NCBI GenBank assembly: GCA_003024785.1
Contig: PUQB01000059.1
Location: 379,853-443,852 of the forward strand
DNA from: Selaginella tamariscina
Lineage: Eukaryota; Streptophyta; Lycopodiopsida; Selaginellales; Selaginellaceae
Direction: 5' to 3'
Length of the DNA stretch: 64,000 nt
Position numbers and translations under genes: made by a program. Positions 47,438 through 57,700 of this stretch are shown piece after piece. The notes beneath the pieces are model-generated. The model had not been told where the DNA came from and ran no database searches. It was given only the letters and a program-made list of their open reading frames with translations. The number at the start of each line of letters is the position of its first letter. Position 1 is the stretch's first letter.

Positions 47438-49315
47438 ATGTCGTATCCTGTGTTTTCTGTTGGTAGTGATGCTCGTGTCTTTTTGGAAGAGTATGAACGT
47501 TTTGCGCACGCTCATGGTATGGGGGCTTCCTTGATTTCTCATGTTCATGTGTACTTTGATGCTGCAACTCGGGAGTGGTTTGATCAGTTGGGGGCACCTG
47601 ACAAGTCGGATTGGGCGTCCTTCGTGAGTTCCTTTCTTCGTGATTTTGGAGTTGTTGAGTCGTATGAGCAAGTTATTGAGGAATTGGAGAAGCTTCAGCA
47701 AAAGGATGGTGAATCGGTTAAGACTTTTGCACGGCGAGCTCATGTACTTCTTTCACGGTTGGACAAGGTGAACCCACAGGCCCCAGGTGTGACTGCGGGG
47801 ACTCAAGCAAGTGTGTCCTTCAATGAAAAGTTTGCAACGCTAAGGTTCGTTGGTGGTTTGGCGGGCGAGCTACGGCCACTTGTGAAAAAGACAAAGCCGA
47901 CCACGTTAGTTGCGGCTGAGCGAGTTGCGCTATCTGAGGAGGAGTTTTTGAAGGATGTCGGAGAAGTGAGTAAAGCTCAGGTGCGGATTTCCCATCCAGT
48001 TCCTGGGCAACCTCAGCCAGTTGCTATAGTCTCATCACCGGTGCCCTCTCCGGCTTTGGAGAAGATGGATCAATTGGTGGAAGCAATGACTAAGTTGAGT
48101 TTGCAGTTGGTTCAAGTCTCAGGACAATCACAACCACCACGAGCTCCACGTACAGATCTATCGGGTATTACGTGCTATACGTGTGGGCAAAAGGGGCACT
48201 ATAGCACGTATTGCCCACAGTCAAAAGGGCCACAGCCTCGACCTAGTGGGTCTTCGAGTAATGGAGGAGTCATTGGAGGTGGAGCAGCTGCAGTGAATTC
48301 ACTGGATTTAGTTCCTGAAGTTTTGGCTGCTCGGAAACGTTTTCGTCCAGTCGAGGAAGTAATGGAAGACGCACCGCATGAGAAGGAAAGGCCACGCTCC
48401 ACTCGTTTGCGTAGTGAGGTACAAAGAGCTCCTAAGAGGCAGATTGGTTTGAAGGATATGGCGATTGGTCAAGGTGTTGAACCATATTCCATTGTTGCGG
48501 ATCTACAGAAGGTCAAAGCAGATATTTCCATTCCTCAACTATTAGCACTGTGTCCCAAGCTTCGGGCAGAGGTTCAGGCAGGGGTTAGCACACGACTTTT
48601 GTCGAGGAAACCACCAGTTCGTGCAATTGATGTGGCATCGGATGTGGACGAGCAAGCTCCTATGGTTGATGTCATGATACGTGGTTTTCGTCTGACGGGT
48701 TGTTTGGTGGATAGTGGGGCTGCTATCAATGTGATGAGCCATGAGATTGCACGGCAGTTGTCTTTGACCTTGGAGAAGTGCCATAGAATGATTCGGCTAG
48801 CTGATGATCGTCCAGTTAAACCAGTTGGTATGATGCGGGGTTTGGGGATCAATGTTCATGGTGTTCGCTCAGTCGTGACGGTCTACGTTTTAGCTTTGGA
48901 GCGTGATGGTTATCCTCTAATTCTGGGACGTCCTTGGTTGCGACAAGTTCAGGCAAAGAACGACTGGAGTACTGGAAAAATGTCTTTTGGTGATCGTTTC
49001 AAAAGGGTGGTGATTCCGGTTTTGGGAAATTTTGAAGATCAATTAGGTATTGAGGAGGACGTGGTTGTGGAGGGCGAGGAGGATTTGGAAGAGGAGGACG
49101 TTTTGGATGAAGTTGAGTTAGGGGAGGAAGAATTTGGAGGCATTTCGCTTGGGCCTATCTTTGAAGAGGAATCTACAGAGAAAGGGGAATTATGTGGAAT
49201 TCGTTTGTGCCGTGTGGAAGGTGGGGAGGAGGAGCGAGTTCCGGAGGCTGAGCTAAGGGAGACACTAGGCTCTGAGTTGTCTGAGCGTGAGAAGTTGGTG
49301 CTTTTGGGGTGCTGA
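47438..49315 (+). CDS. G3 gag-protease polyprotein
   Basis: The frame has 625 residues from ATG 47438. Residues 1-170 form the gag capsid region. A CCHC zinc knuckle (CYTCGQKGHYSTYC, residues 246-259) binds element RNA. The aspartic protease has its active site DSGAAINVMS at Asp 425, and the partner LILGRPWLR at about 494-502. The end is strongly acidic (residues 535-580, EEDVVVEGEEDLEEEDV). The frame stops at TGA 49313-49315; the pol frame overlaps it in the -1 direction at TTTTGGGGTG (49302-49311). Either a programmed slip or one lost G in GGGG would join them. Confidence 0.93.
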   Translation: MSYPVFSVGSDARVFLEEYERFAHAHGMGASLISHVHVYFDAATREWFDQLGAPDKSDWASFVSSFLRDFGVVESYEQVIEELEKLQQKDGESVKTFARRAHVLLSRLDKVNPQAPGVTAGTQASVSFNEKFATLRFVGGLAGELRPLVKKTKPTTLVAAERVALSEEEFLKDVGEVSKAQVRISHPVPGQPQPVAIVSSPVPSPALEKMDQLVEAMTKLSLQLVQVSGQSQPPRAPRTDLSGITCYTCGQKGHYSTYCPQSKGPQPRPSGSSSNGGVIGGGAAAVNSLDLVPEVLAARKRFRPVEEVMEDAPHEKERPRSTRLRSEVQRAPKRQIGLKDMAIGQGVEPYSIVADLQKVKADISIPQLLALCPKLRAEVQAGVSTRLLSRKPPVRAIDVASDVDEQAPMVDVMIRGFRLTGCLVDSGAAINVMSHEIARQLSLTLEKCHRMIRLADDRPVKPVGMMRGLGINVHGVRSVVTVYVLALERDGYPLILGRPWLRQVQAKNDWSTGKMSFGDRFKRVVIPVLGNFEDQLGIEEDVVVEGEEDLEEEDVLDEVELGEEEFGGISLGPIFEEESTEKGELCGIRLCRVEGGEEERVPEAELRETLGSELSEREKLVLLGC

Positions 49316-50313
49316 AGTTGTTTCCGAAGTTGTTTGCCACATCGTACCAAAATTTGCGGCAAATGTCCATTGTTGAGCACCGGATTGATTTAAAGGAGGG
49401 AGTGAAGCCGGAGGTGCAGAGGCCTTATCGTTTGTCGCCTGAGAAGCGTGAGGCAGTGTTCTGCGAGCTTGAGAAGCTGTTGACAGCTGCTTTCATCTTT
49501 CCGGTGAACAACACAGAGTGGGTCTCTCCAGTTGTGGTGGTCAAGAAGAAGAACGGTTTGTGGAGGCTTTGCGTGGATTTCGACAAACTGAACAAGGGAA
49601 CGAAGAAGGATAAGCAATGCTTACCTTTCATTGATGAGATTTTACTGGAAGTTGCAGGTCACGAGATGTACAGCTTCTGTGATGGATTCTCTGGATACTT
49701 CCAAGTTCGAATCAGGGAGGAGGATCAGCTGAAGACAACGTTCACCACTCCATGGGGAACTTTCGCTTACCGTGTTATGCCTTTCGGGTTAACGAATGCG
49801 CCTGCCACCTTTCAACGAGCGATGAACATAATCTTCGAGCCATATTTGGGTAAGAGTGTCAGGGTCTTTCTGGATGATTTCTGTGTGTACGGGAGACGAC
49901 TTCAACATGCAGAGGATCTCCGGGGCTGCCTAGCACGGTTGGATGAGGCTGGCGCTAGCCTCAATGCAGCCAAGTGTAAGTTCGGCCTCACTAAGGGAAC
50001 TTTGCTTGGTCACGTGGTTTCAAAAGATGGAATTGAGCCAGAGCAGGACAAGGTGGAGAAACTGAAGGCCTTGCCAGTTCCAACGACGAAAACAGAAGTT
50101 CGAGCTTTTCTAGGGTTGGCAAGTTATTACCGACGCTTCATTCCGGGATACGCAGAGATAGCTTGGCCACTTAATAGGTTGCTTCGAGCTCGAGCAGAAT
50201 TGGAGTGGACACATGAGTGTGAGATGGCGTTTGAACGTTTGAAAAAAGCATTGGGAACGGGTCCGATCTTGATCACCCCATTGGTCAAAGGAATTCGTGC
50301 TGAACACAAGTAG
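49309..50313 (+). CDS. G3 reverse transcriptase
   Basis: The frame has 334 residues without an ATG start, as expected for a part read through from gag-protease. RT motifs are complete: LWRLCVDFDKLN, motif A FCDGFSGYFQV (Asp 125), TPWGTFAYRVMPFGLTNAP, and the catalytic FLDD (Asp 189 and 190), then LGLASYYRRFIPGYAEIA of the connection region. The frame runs out at 50313 in a shifted reading just after PILITP, where two bases seem lost or one gained near 50279-50283. Downstream RNase H follows in another frame. Confidence 0.92.
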   Translation: MLKLFPKLFATSYQNLRQMSIVEHRIDLKEGVKPEVQRPYRLSPEKREAVFCELEKLLTAAFIFPVNNTEWVSPVVVVKKKNGLWRLCVDFDKLNKGTKKDKQCLPFIDEILLEVAGHEMYSFCDGFSGYFQVRIREEDQLKTTFTTPWGTFAYRVMPFGLTNAPATFQRAMNIIFEPYLGKSVRVFLDDFCVYGRRLQHAEDLRGCLARLDEAGASLNAAKCKFGLTKGTLLGHVVSKDGIEPEQDKVEKLKALPVPTTKTEVRAFLGLASYYRRFIPGYAEIAWPLNRLLRARAELEWTHECEMAFERLKKALGTGPILITPLVKGIRAEHK

Positions 50314-52462
50314 CTCTCAGCATTCGGTGGCTGCAGTGCTTCTTCAGAAAGGGGCTGGGGGTTGCTTGCTTCCAGTTCAGTACGCAGGAAGGCAACTGAA
50401 GGATGGAGAGGAACATTATTTAGAACTCGAACGGGATGTGCTGGCCTTGGTTTATGGTTGCCAGTACTATCGTCATTTCTTAGTGGATCGGCAGTTTATA
50501 GTTCTGAGTGACAATGCGGCGTTGAAGTCCTTGGTGAGCAAACCACGGTGGTCGGGTCGTTGTGCAGCGTGGGTGGCCGAGTTGGCAGAGTTTGAGTACG
50601 TTTTTCAGTGTGAGAGTAAAGGAAGGGCTCAGATGGCGCGTGTTCTGGTCGGGAATGTTTGGGACGAGGATGGAGAGGTGTCTGAGGAGTTTGAACGTCA
50701 AAAGTTGGCAGCATTGCTTAAGGATCCCGAAATTTTTGTTTTGGAATTCGACGGCGCGTTTAGCCCAAAATTGGGGTTTGGTGGAGCTGGAGTTATCTTA
50801 CGACGACAGGGGGAGATTGCAGAGGAGCGAGCGCAGCTGTTGATGGAGGCAAGTTCAAACAATGAAGCGGAATATCAAGCTTTGATTTTGGGTTTGCAAA
50901 TGGCGCTGAGGACGAATGTGAGGAAGTTGGTGGCATTTGGGGATTCAATGCTGGTTTGTGAGCAAGTGCGAGGTTTGTTTCGAGTTCTGAAGCCGAATCT
51001 GGTTCGATTACATGAGATCGTCCTCGAGCTAATAGCCAAATTCGAGATCTTTCAGATACAGCATGTTGAGCGTGGTAGTTTGGAGGCGGTGGATGCTTTA
51101 TCGAAGGAGGGTCTTCAGCAGGGAAGTTCAGTAGCAAAGGTTGAGATGCTAGAGCTAGTTAGAGAGGAGGAAGTCAGCAGGGTGGAAAGATTGGGCCTGG
51201 ACGAAGAGCTTGCAGGAGTTGTGACGTTTTTGACCACAGGCGAATTTCTCGAAGGGGTATCTGCTGCAGAGCGAAAGCGGATAGCAAAATTGGCTGCAAA
51301 CTACACATTTCTGGAGGGGCTGTTGTTCTTCCGTTGGAAAGATGGTGTTTTGAAGAGGGTAGTTGAAGAAGGGGATCGAACACGGCTTTTGCAAATGTTT
51401 CATGACGGCATTTGCGGCGGTCATTTTGCGGCAGCAGGAACAGCTCGAAAAATTCTCACTGCAGGTTACTATTGGCCTGGGCTTTGGGGGGATGCAAAGG
51501 CATGGGCTTCAAGTTGTCACGTTTGTCAAGCACATGGGAAGCGAATCCTTCAACATGGACCTTTGCAGCCGGTTTTACCCACAGGAATTTTTGAGAAATG
51601 GGGTGTTGATTTCGTTGGCCCGCTTCCTATTACATCGGCAGGGAAGCGCTATATCATTGTTGCCACCGAGTATGTTTCACGCTGGGTTGAAGCTTCAGCA
51701 GTTAATGCATGCACGGAGGAGGTAGCGGCAAATTTCATCATGAAGCACATTGTTTGTCGCTATGGTTGTCCACTGGAGATAGTGACTGATCGTGGCTCTC
51801 ATTTTTGCGGAGGAATGGTGGAGGCCTTGTTGAAGAAGCTGTCAGTCAAGCACAGGCGAAGTACACCATACTACCCGCAGAGTAATGGTGTTGTGGAACG
51901 TAGCAATGGGATCTTGGTGGATGTGCTAACCAAGCTGGGGGCCACAAGACAAGGAGATTGGACACGGATGCTTAGCCCAGCACTTTTCGCATTTCGCACG
52001 ATGTTCAAATCAACGAACGGCTTCACTCCTTGTCAAATGGTTTATGGAGTTGAGCCAATCATGCCACCGGAACTGGAGATGCCAACTTTTCGAACGAGCA
52101 CTTCCCGACAATCTGATCCGTTGAAAGATCTTGAAGCTCGCATCATGCAGCTTTTGGAGATGGATGAGGACCGCAAGGAGGCCTTGGAGAGGATCGAAGC
52201 TTTTCAACTTCAGCAAAAGGAGAAGTTTGATGCGAGTGTAACAGCAAGGCGATTCTTTCCTGGCGATTTAGTCCTTGTCTACGATAGCCGTTTGGACAAG
52301 AGTTGGAGCAAGAAGTTTCTTCCCAGGTGGTTAGGCCCGTTTGTTGTTCACACGTGGAGCCCCAGTGGTTATTGCAAGCTACGAACGTTGCAGGGTCGAG
52401 AGGTGAAAAATCCAGTGAATCAATATCGTCTCAAGCTATTTCGCTGTCGAAGGGAAGCTTAA
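50297..52462 (+). CDS. G3 RNase H, archaeal-type RNase H and integrase
   Basis: The frame has 721 residues. Residues 1-110 complete the normal gypsy RNase H (HYLELERDVLALVYG, LSDNAALKSL). Residues 148-275 form a second RNase H of the archaeal type: FVLEFDGAF (Asp 152), SSNNEAEYQALILGLQMA (Glu 190), GDSML (Asp 216). Integrase follows with the zinc finger His 369, His 376, Cys 407, Cys 410, and the core Asp 438, Asp 498, Glu 534, a D-35-E spacing. The C-terminal domain (ARRFFPGDLVLVYDSR, FLPRWLGPFVV) ends without a chromodomain. Every catalytic residue is kept. Confidence 0.93.
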   Translation: MLNTSSSQHSVAAVLLQKGAGGCLLPVQYAGRQLKDGEEHYLELERDVLALVYGCQYYRHFLVDRQFIVLSDNAALKSLVSKPRWSGRCAAWVAELAEFEYVFQCESKGRAQMARVLVGNVWDEDGEVSEEFERQKLAALLKDPEIFVLEFDGAFSPKLGFGGAGVILRRQGEIAEERAQLLMEASSNNEAEYQALILGLQMALRTNVRKLVAFGDSMLVCEQVRGLFRVLKPNLVRLHEIVLELIAKFEIFQIQHVERGSLEAVDALSKEGLQQGSSVAKVEMLELVREEEVSRVERLGLDEELAGVVTFLTTGEFLEGVSAAERKRIAKLAANYTFLEGLLFFRWKDGVLKRVVEEGDRTRLLQMFHDGICGGHFAAAGTARKILTAGYYWPGLWGDAKAWASSCHVCQAHGKRILQHGPLQPVLPTGIFEKWGVDFVGPLPITSAGKRYIIVATEYVSRWVEASAVNACTEEVAANFIMKHIVCRYGCPLEIVTDRGSHFCGGMVEALLKKLSVKHRRSTPYYPQSNGVVERSNGILVDVLTKLGATRQGDWTRMLSPALFAFRTMFKSTNGFTPCQMVYGVEPIMPPELEMPTFRTSTSRQSDPLKDLEARIMQLLEMDEDRKEALERIEAFQLQQKEKFDASVTARRFFPGDLVLVYDSRLDKSWSKKFLPRWLGPFVVHTWSPSGYCKLRTLQGREVKNPVNQYRLKLFRCRREA

Positions 52463-52500
52463 GGCATTGTGTGCATCTTGGCTTGCTAGCCAGCCAAGTT

Positions 52501-52513
52501 GCACAGGGGGCCT
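52501..52513 (+). other. G3 polypurine tract region
   Basis: GCACAGGGGGCCT directly precedes the 3' LTR. It is purine-rich with a run of five G. Confidence 0.6.
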
Positions 52514-52748
52514 TGTCGTGAAGTTTTGCAAGATGGAACGCCAGATCAAGAGAAAATGGAGGGAGTTTAGGTCAACCTTTTAAGGCTACAGTTGCTTATA
52601 TGGATCTGAAGATCACGACAGCCTTGTAAGGCCGCAGGAGGAGAGCCAGATATGGAGATCACAAGTAGTATAAAGGCTAGCTGTTTCTCTGTAATTTTGG
52701 CTGGTTTCTAAGCGAGTTTGATAACCTTTTGAAGTTTGCACGCTAACA
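52514..52748 (+). repeat. G3 3' LTR
   Basis: Differs from the 5' LTR only as AA for AAA, AAAA for AAA, and AA for A. It is followed by ATGG. Confidence 0.95.
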
Positions 52749-53768
52749 ATGGTGCTAAGCTCGCAATACTCCCCCTTGTACTTTGAAAGGATGGTTGGAG
52801 TTCATTACAGTTTCTCGTCCATTTGAGTTGGTGACATTTTATTTGATAGGACTTTTTTCCTGGTTGACTACTGACAATGAATATGTTATTATAGCTTCTG
52901 ACTACCAGCAAAAGTTGGTGCTTTGTTAGTGCGATTGCTTTTGTTATTAGCACTTTCTCCTTAACTGGATAGTGTTTCAAACATTTTTGTCCAAAGTGGA
53001 TTCTCTTAGACAATGGTCTTGTATTATGACTAAGATAGTTCAAATCTTGATGTCTCAGCTAGGGAGGGATATGCCACCTTTTATGAGTGCTTATCATCCT
53101 TAAACAGATGTTTAATAACACGGTTTGTCATGACTTTTAAGGAGATAATTACGAAGTACGTAAACTTTCAACATTTGGATCGAAATGGTTGTATGTTGTA
53201 TCTCCGATATGCTTATGTCATAGAGTATAGAGTTTTTTGGTACTTTACCATATAAGCTCTTATATAGTCATGACCCAGTGTTACCACGGAGTTGGGTCTA
53301 CCTTCACACTTGACATGAGTTGTTGATGCTAGGTCTTGAGATTAGTATTTGCAAGCATTCTTTTATTGGTCTAATAAGAGTTTGCAGAACACTTAAGCCA
53401 CATACGTGAGACAACAGCGATGCTACAAACTCTCATGGTGTTGATTCATTTTCCTAAGATTACGATACATGGTTTGACCAAGAGTCTCTTTACTTAGTGG
53501 AAGGACCATATTAAGTGCTGTAACAGGTCAGGCCACAAGTTTACGAGATTTGATTATAACATTCAACCCAATCTCAAAAGATGTGTGCATATGTAACACT
53601 TGAAGCGTTTGAATTAGGAACAAGTTGTATCTTTCATCATTCTGAGAGGAAGACATGATGTCAAGTCTAAGTGTACTGTTACAATGCTATATTATTATTA
53701 ACGTAGTAATGTTTTGATAATCATCATTTATGTATATAATCTAAGATTTTGTATTCCTAGCTCTCACA

Positions 53769-54590
53769 AATAATCTAAGAAAATATATATGTATTAATCA
53801 TCAAAATCCAATTCCTTTTATTTTAATCATAATTAAATGTATTTATTATTCACATTGATATTTGATAGGAATATTATTATTTATAACATATTAAACCAAA
53901 AAAGGCTATTTTATTTTTTATTTAAAAGCTAAGCAACTCCGAATTATATATAAAATAACAAATAGAATATCACATAAAAGCGTGCTTTGTTAATAGATAT
54001 ATAATACAAGCGCATGACACAAAGTTCAAAAACACACACAAAGATACATAAACGAGTACATACTGATTAAAGAAAAAATATATTTATAAATATAGTGTAT
54101 GTAATATTTAATTAACATGTCTAATAAGTATATATTAAATCAATGAAGTTAATTAATTTAATTTCGGGAGCTGCTTTATCGACACCCTCTTAAAATATAT
54201 ATTTTATGTTTAAATTACAAAATTTAAAAGAATGACGCCCAAATATATATTTAGATGATAAATTCTAAATTATATATATTATCCATATTTTACACACACA
54301 CACATACATACAAAATTTATATGCTATGTATATTTATATAATTCAAATTTGTTATTTAATAAAAATAAGAATTTACTATATGATACTTCTTTTTAAATTT
54401 TGATTTAAATTTAATTTAAAACTTACACTTATAGCACATACTTTACAAAGTAATGGATTTTGATAATATATGAATTAAATAATATCTTTAAAGCTTTAAA
54501 TAAGTATTTTAAATGGTTAAAAAGAAAGAGGGTGTTAATAAAATATCAAAATCTTAATCGTTCACAGTATTATAATTTAGTAAAAGGTGT
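53769..54590. other. AT-rich spacer upstream of the apyrase gene
   Basis: No gene seen. It is very AT-rich, with a CA dinucleotide run near 54293-54302. Confidence 0.5.
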
Positions 54591-54594
54591 TAGG

Positions 54595-54610
54595 GTACAC
54601 GTGTATAAAC
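54595..54610 (+). promoter_or_regulatory. Possible promoter of the apyrase gene
   Basis: ACACGTGT (G-box-like) followed at once by ATAAACAC lies about 190 bp before the ATG at 54795. The step from AT-rich to GC-rich sequence here suits a promoter-to-leader change. Inferred from position only. Confidence 0.3.
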
Positions 54611-54794
54611 ACTTCTCTGTTCAATCACTCTGTTTTCTAGGGTTCTAGATATAGGGTTCATGCGGCAGCGGGGGAGCGCAATGCCGGCTGAGGGAACGGC
54701 ATCCCCATCCGACTCTCGATCCAGAACAGGTTCGTGCAGCTGCCGATTCCTAAATCCACTAGAATGGAGCTCGGGGCTGTAGATCTGTTTTAGA

Positions 54795-57700
54795 ATGAGC
54801 ATGAATGGGTTAGGATTCATGCGTCGTAGCACACCGCAGCAACAGGGTAAGATGGATTTCGTAAAGCTGCAAGCACGAACCAGCTCCGCATTCGTGCCGC
54901 CACACAGGACGCAGTTGCCGCCGCGTTACCATCTTCTCAACTCCGGATCGTCGCATTCTCTGCAAAGATCGTGGCAGAGAAGAATGTGGGGAGCGTTAGC
55001 GGTTCTTCTCACTGTGATTGCTGTTTTCTCCTCATTTTCGATCTTCCGTGGGTGATCCGACACCGACGTCTAAAGGGTATGCGATTGTGATCGATGCCGG
55101 GATACAGGGTCCCGGTTGCATATCTTCAGCTATAGGATTGACCCAGGTTCTTCTTTAGCACATATTGATACCCAGGAGCTACCTTCTCTCAAGAACAAGC
55201 CCGGGTTGTCTTCGTATGCGTCCAATCCAGATAAGGCCGGTGAGTACGCGTGTGTGTGTTTTGAAAGATAAACTCAAGTTAAAATTATCTGGTAAAAGCA
55301 TAGGGTATATTTATCTATTAAAATAGCATATCTGTATAATGCAGTCTATGTATGTATATTTCATTGCGATATATACATATAAGAGTAATACACACACATA
55401 TGAGCTATATATTTATGCTTGTGCATATATACGAAGATGGAGCATAGATATTGCAGCTTCTATTGTAAGTTTATTTTATTACCAAGTTTGGATTATACCT
55501 CTTTCTGTACTGCCGGGATATGTAGATTATTAAACTCATTATTTTGTATACGAGATGGAGCATTCAGTATTAGTATAGCTTTGTAATGTACATCTACTGT
55601 ATTGGCAATATATTCAGACTAAACTCTTACAAAGTGCTCTTACTAAGCTTTTAAGATATAGAGCAAGTGTGTATCTATCCGCAAAGTATATACATGGTAT
55701 GTATATGTCTCACGCACAATTTATGCAATTCATCTATTGTTACATATTTTTATATTTATGGTTGTGTATTTATTTATTGTTGTTTAACTTACAGGTGAAT
55801 CCTTAATAAGTCTGATAGATTTTGCGAACATGAAAATTGCAAAGAAAGACAGAGGTCAAACTAGATTGTATCTCATGGCTACTGCTGGATTGAGGAGACT
55901 AGAGCAGAATGTTCAGGAACAGATTTTGGAATCTTGCAGAGCTGTTCTTCGGAAGTCTGACTTTTTGTTCGAAGACGCGTGGGCATCAGTAATTAGTGGT
56001 AGGATTTATCAACATCCATACAGCATGACAATGTTTTGTATTGTCTGTTTTCCGCTCAAATTCTCATCATGATGATCATCCTCATTATCGTCATCATTAT
56101 CGTCATCTATAATGTTTCCATATTACTGTATTACATTTGTGAAGCCTTAATTATCAATAGGCACGTAGATGTACACGATTCATAGATAACGTTTTCTATA
56201 TGGGGTTCTACGCAGGCACAGATGAGGGGGTTTTTGCATGGGTAGCCGCAAACTATGCACTTGGAACTCTGGGTGGAATCCACATGACACAACCGGGATT
56301 GTGGAGCTCGGTGGTGCATCTGCACAGGTCGTGTCTGCGTGCGTGCATGTTTGTATATATATCAGATAGAATATCATATTTTATGTTATATGTATATATA
56401 CATAAATATAGATATTCTATGTGTTGTTATGTAAGTAACACAGTCAGTGTGTGACATCTCTGTATGTCTGATACTTAGCAAGAAAGAGCAAAATTACACC
56501 TCTATACACATTTAAATTTATGTTATGTGCTGCTTTACATGTATTCTTTTTGCTTAAAAGAAGGTTTGACAGGTAACATTTGTACCAGATGGAGCTCCAC
56601 CACCGGAATTTTTGTACACTCTTGAGTTTGGTGGAGTCACTTACAGACTTTATACGTACAGTTTCTTACATTTTTGGCCAGGAGGCCGCATGGGACACCC
56701 TGTTTCAACTTATCCTCTCTGGTGTTGTCAAACCATGTAAGTCACTCATACATTCATTTATACATGTGCACATGCACTTTCACATAGATATGTACTTATG
56801 TGTGTGTACTTATGTTTTATGCAGCATCTGGGTTGGACCCGGGGTCGTGATTGATCCATGCACTCCAACGGGGTATGTAATGAGCCCCGATTTATTAGAA
56901 AGATATAGTATGAGCTTACTGGAGGCAGACCAGGTGAAGGTTTCTAAAGTGCTCTCGGCTGGAAACTTTTCAGAATGTCGAAGAGCTGCTCTTGAACTAC
57001 TTCAAAAGGGCCATGGTAAATAATAAAATTAATATATATTATATATATATATTATATATATATATTTATATATTTTTGAATTTAATCTTAATTTGCCTTT
57101 AATCTAATTTGATTTGCAGTTTATGTGATGGTTAGTTAGCTTCCTCATTTAATTCTTTTCTTATTCGTTTTATTATTGCACAGATCAATGTCTACATCAT
57201 CGGTGTGCTATAGGCTCTACATTTGTACCGGATCTCAGGGGGAAGTTTTTTGCAACAGAAAATTTCTTCTATACATCTCAGGTTCCTCTCTCTCTCTCTC
57301 TCTCTCGTCATGTGTATATTATGTTGCATGTATGTGTCTATACTCGATAACTGTACTTTTAGACCGTATTATACATACGTACGCATGAACTTCTGACTTA
57401 TGATTGGAGCGCAATTGAAAGAACTTCAAAAAAAATGACCATATACTTGTATACGTGCACATAGATACGTACATTTGTTTCTTATATTGTTATAAGTCAA
57501 TTGATTATCTTTTAGTACTAACATGGCATTTCTTTTATAGTTCTTTGGATTGCCTGCGACTACATCGCTTGCTGATGTAGAGGCTGCGGGTAAATTTTAC
57601 TGCCAAGAACAATGGGAGAAGCTGAAGCTTAAACACGTGGGAATGCAAGAGGAAGACCTTTTAAAATACTGCTTTTCTACGGCGTATATTGTTGCCTTGC

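Larger units (their letters stand above)
47167..52748 (+). mobile_element. G3: young Tat-type gypsy element with two RNase H domains
   Basis: LTRs of 234 and 235 bp (47167-47400, 52514-52748) start TGTCGTGAAG and end CGCTAACA. They differ only by three one-base changes in A-run length, so the insertion is very recent. ATGG flanks both ends (47163-47166, 52749-52752), or ATGGT with a shared base. It lies inside the integrase region of the older G1-like element, whose halves join across it. Three long frames cover gag-protease, RT and RNase H-integrase. A second, archaeal-type RNase H follows the first, the mark of the Tat lineage of plant gypsy elements. It is the best candidate in the window for recent activity. 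Confidence 0.95.
43739..53768 (+). mobile_element. Old G1-related gypsy element, interrupted by G3
   Basis: Reading 43739-47166 and 52749-53768 together gives an element with G1's order. Short terminal repeats survive at 43739-43817 and 53672-53768 (both start TGTAC, then TACAATGCTATATT, and share TGTATATAAT or similar and TCTCACA). Gag lies at 44.2-44.76 kb with a zinc knuckle CYWVCDEVGH (near 44640). A protease-like DIGSSLSF lies near 44937, RT near 45.6-46.1 kb, RNase H near 46.3-46.65 kb and the integrase zinc finger at 47.0-47.16 kb. The core resumes at 52.79 kb with VSRPFELV (G1: VSRPFELI). Dozens of stops make it one of the oldest elements here. No target-site repeat is left. Confidence 0.75.
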
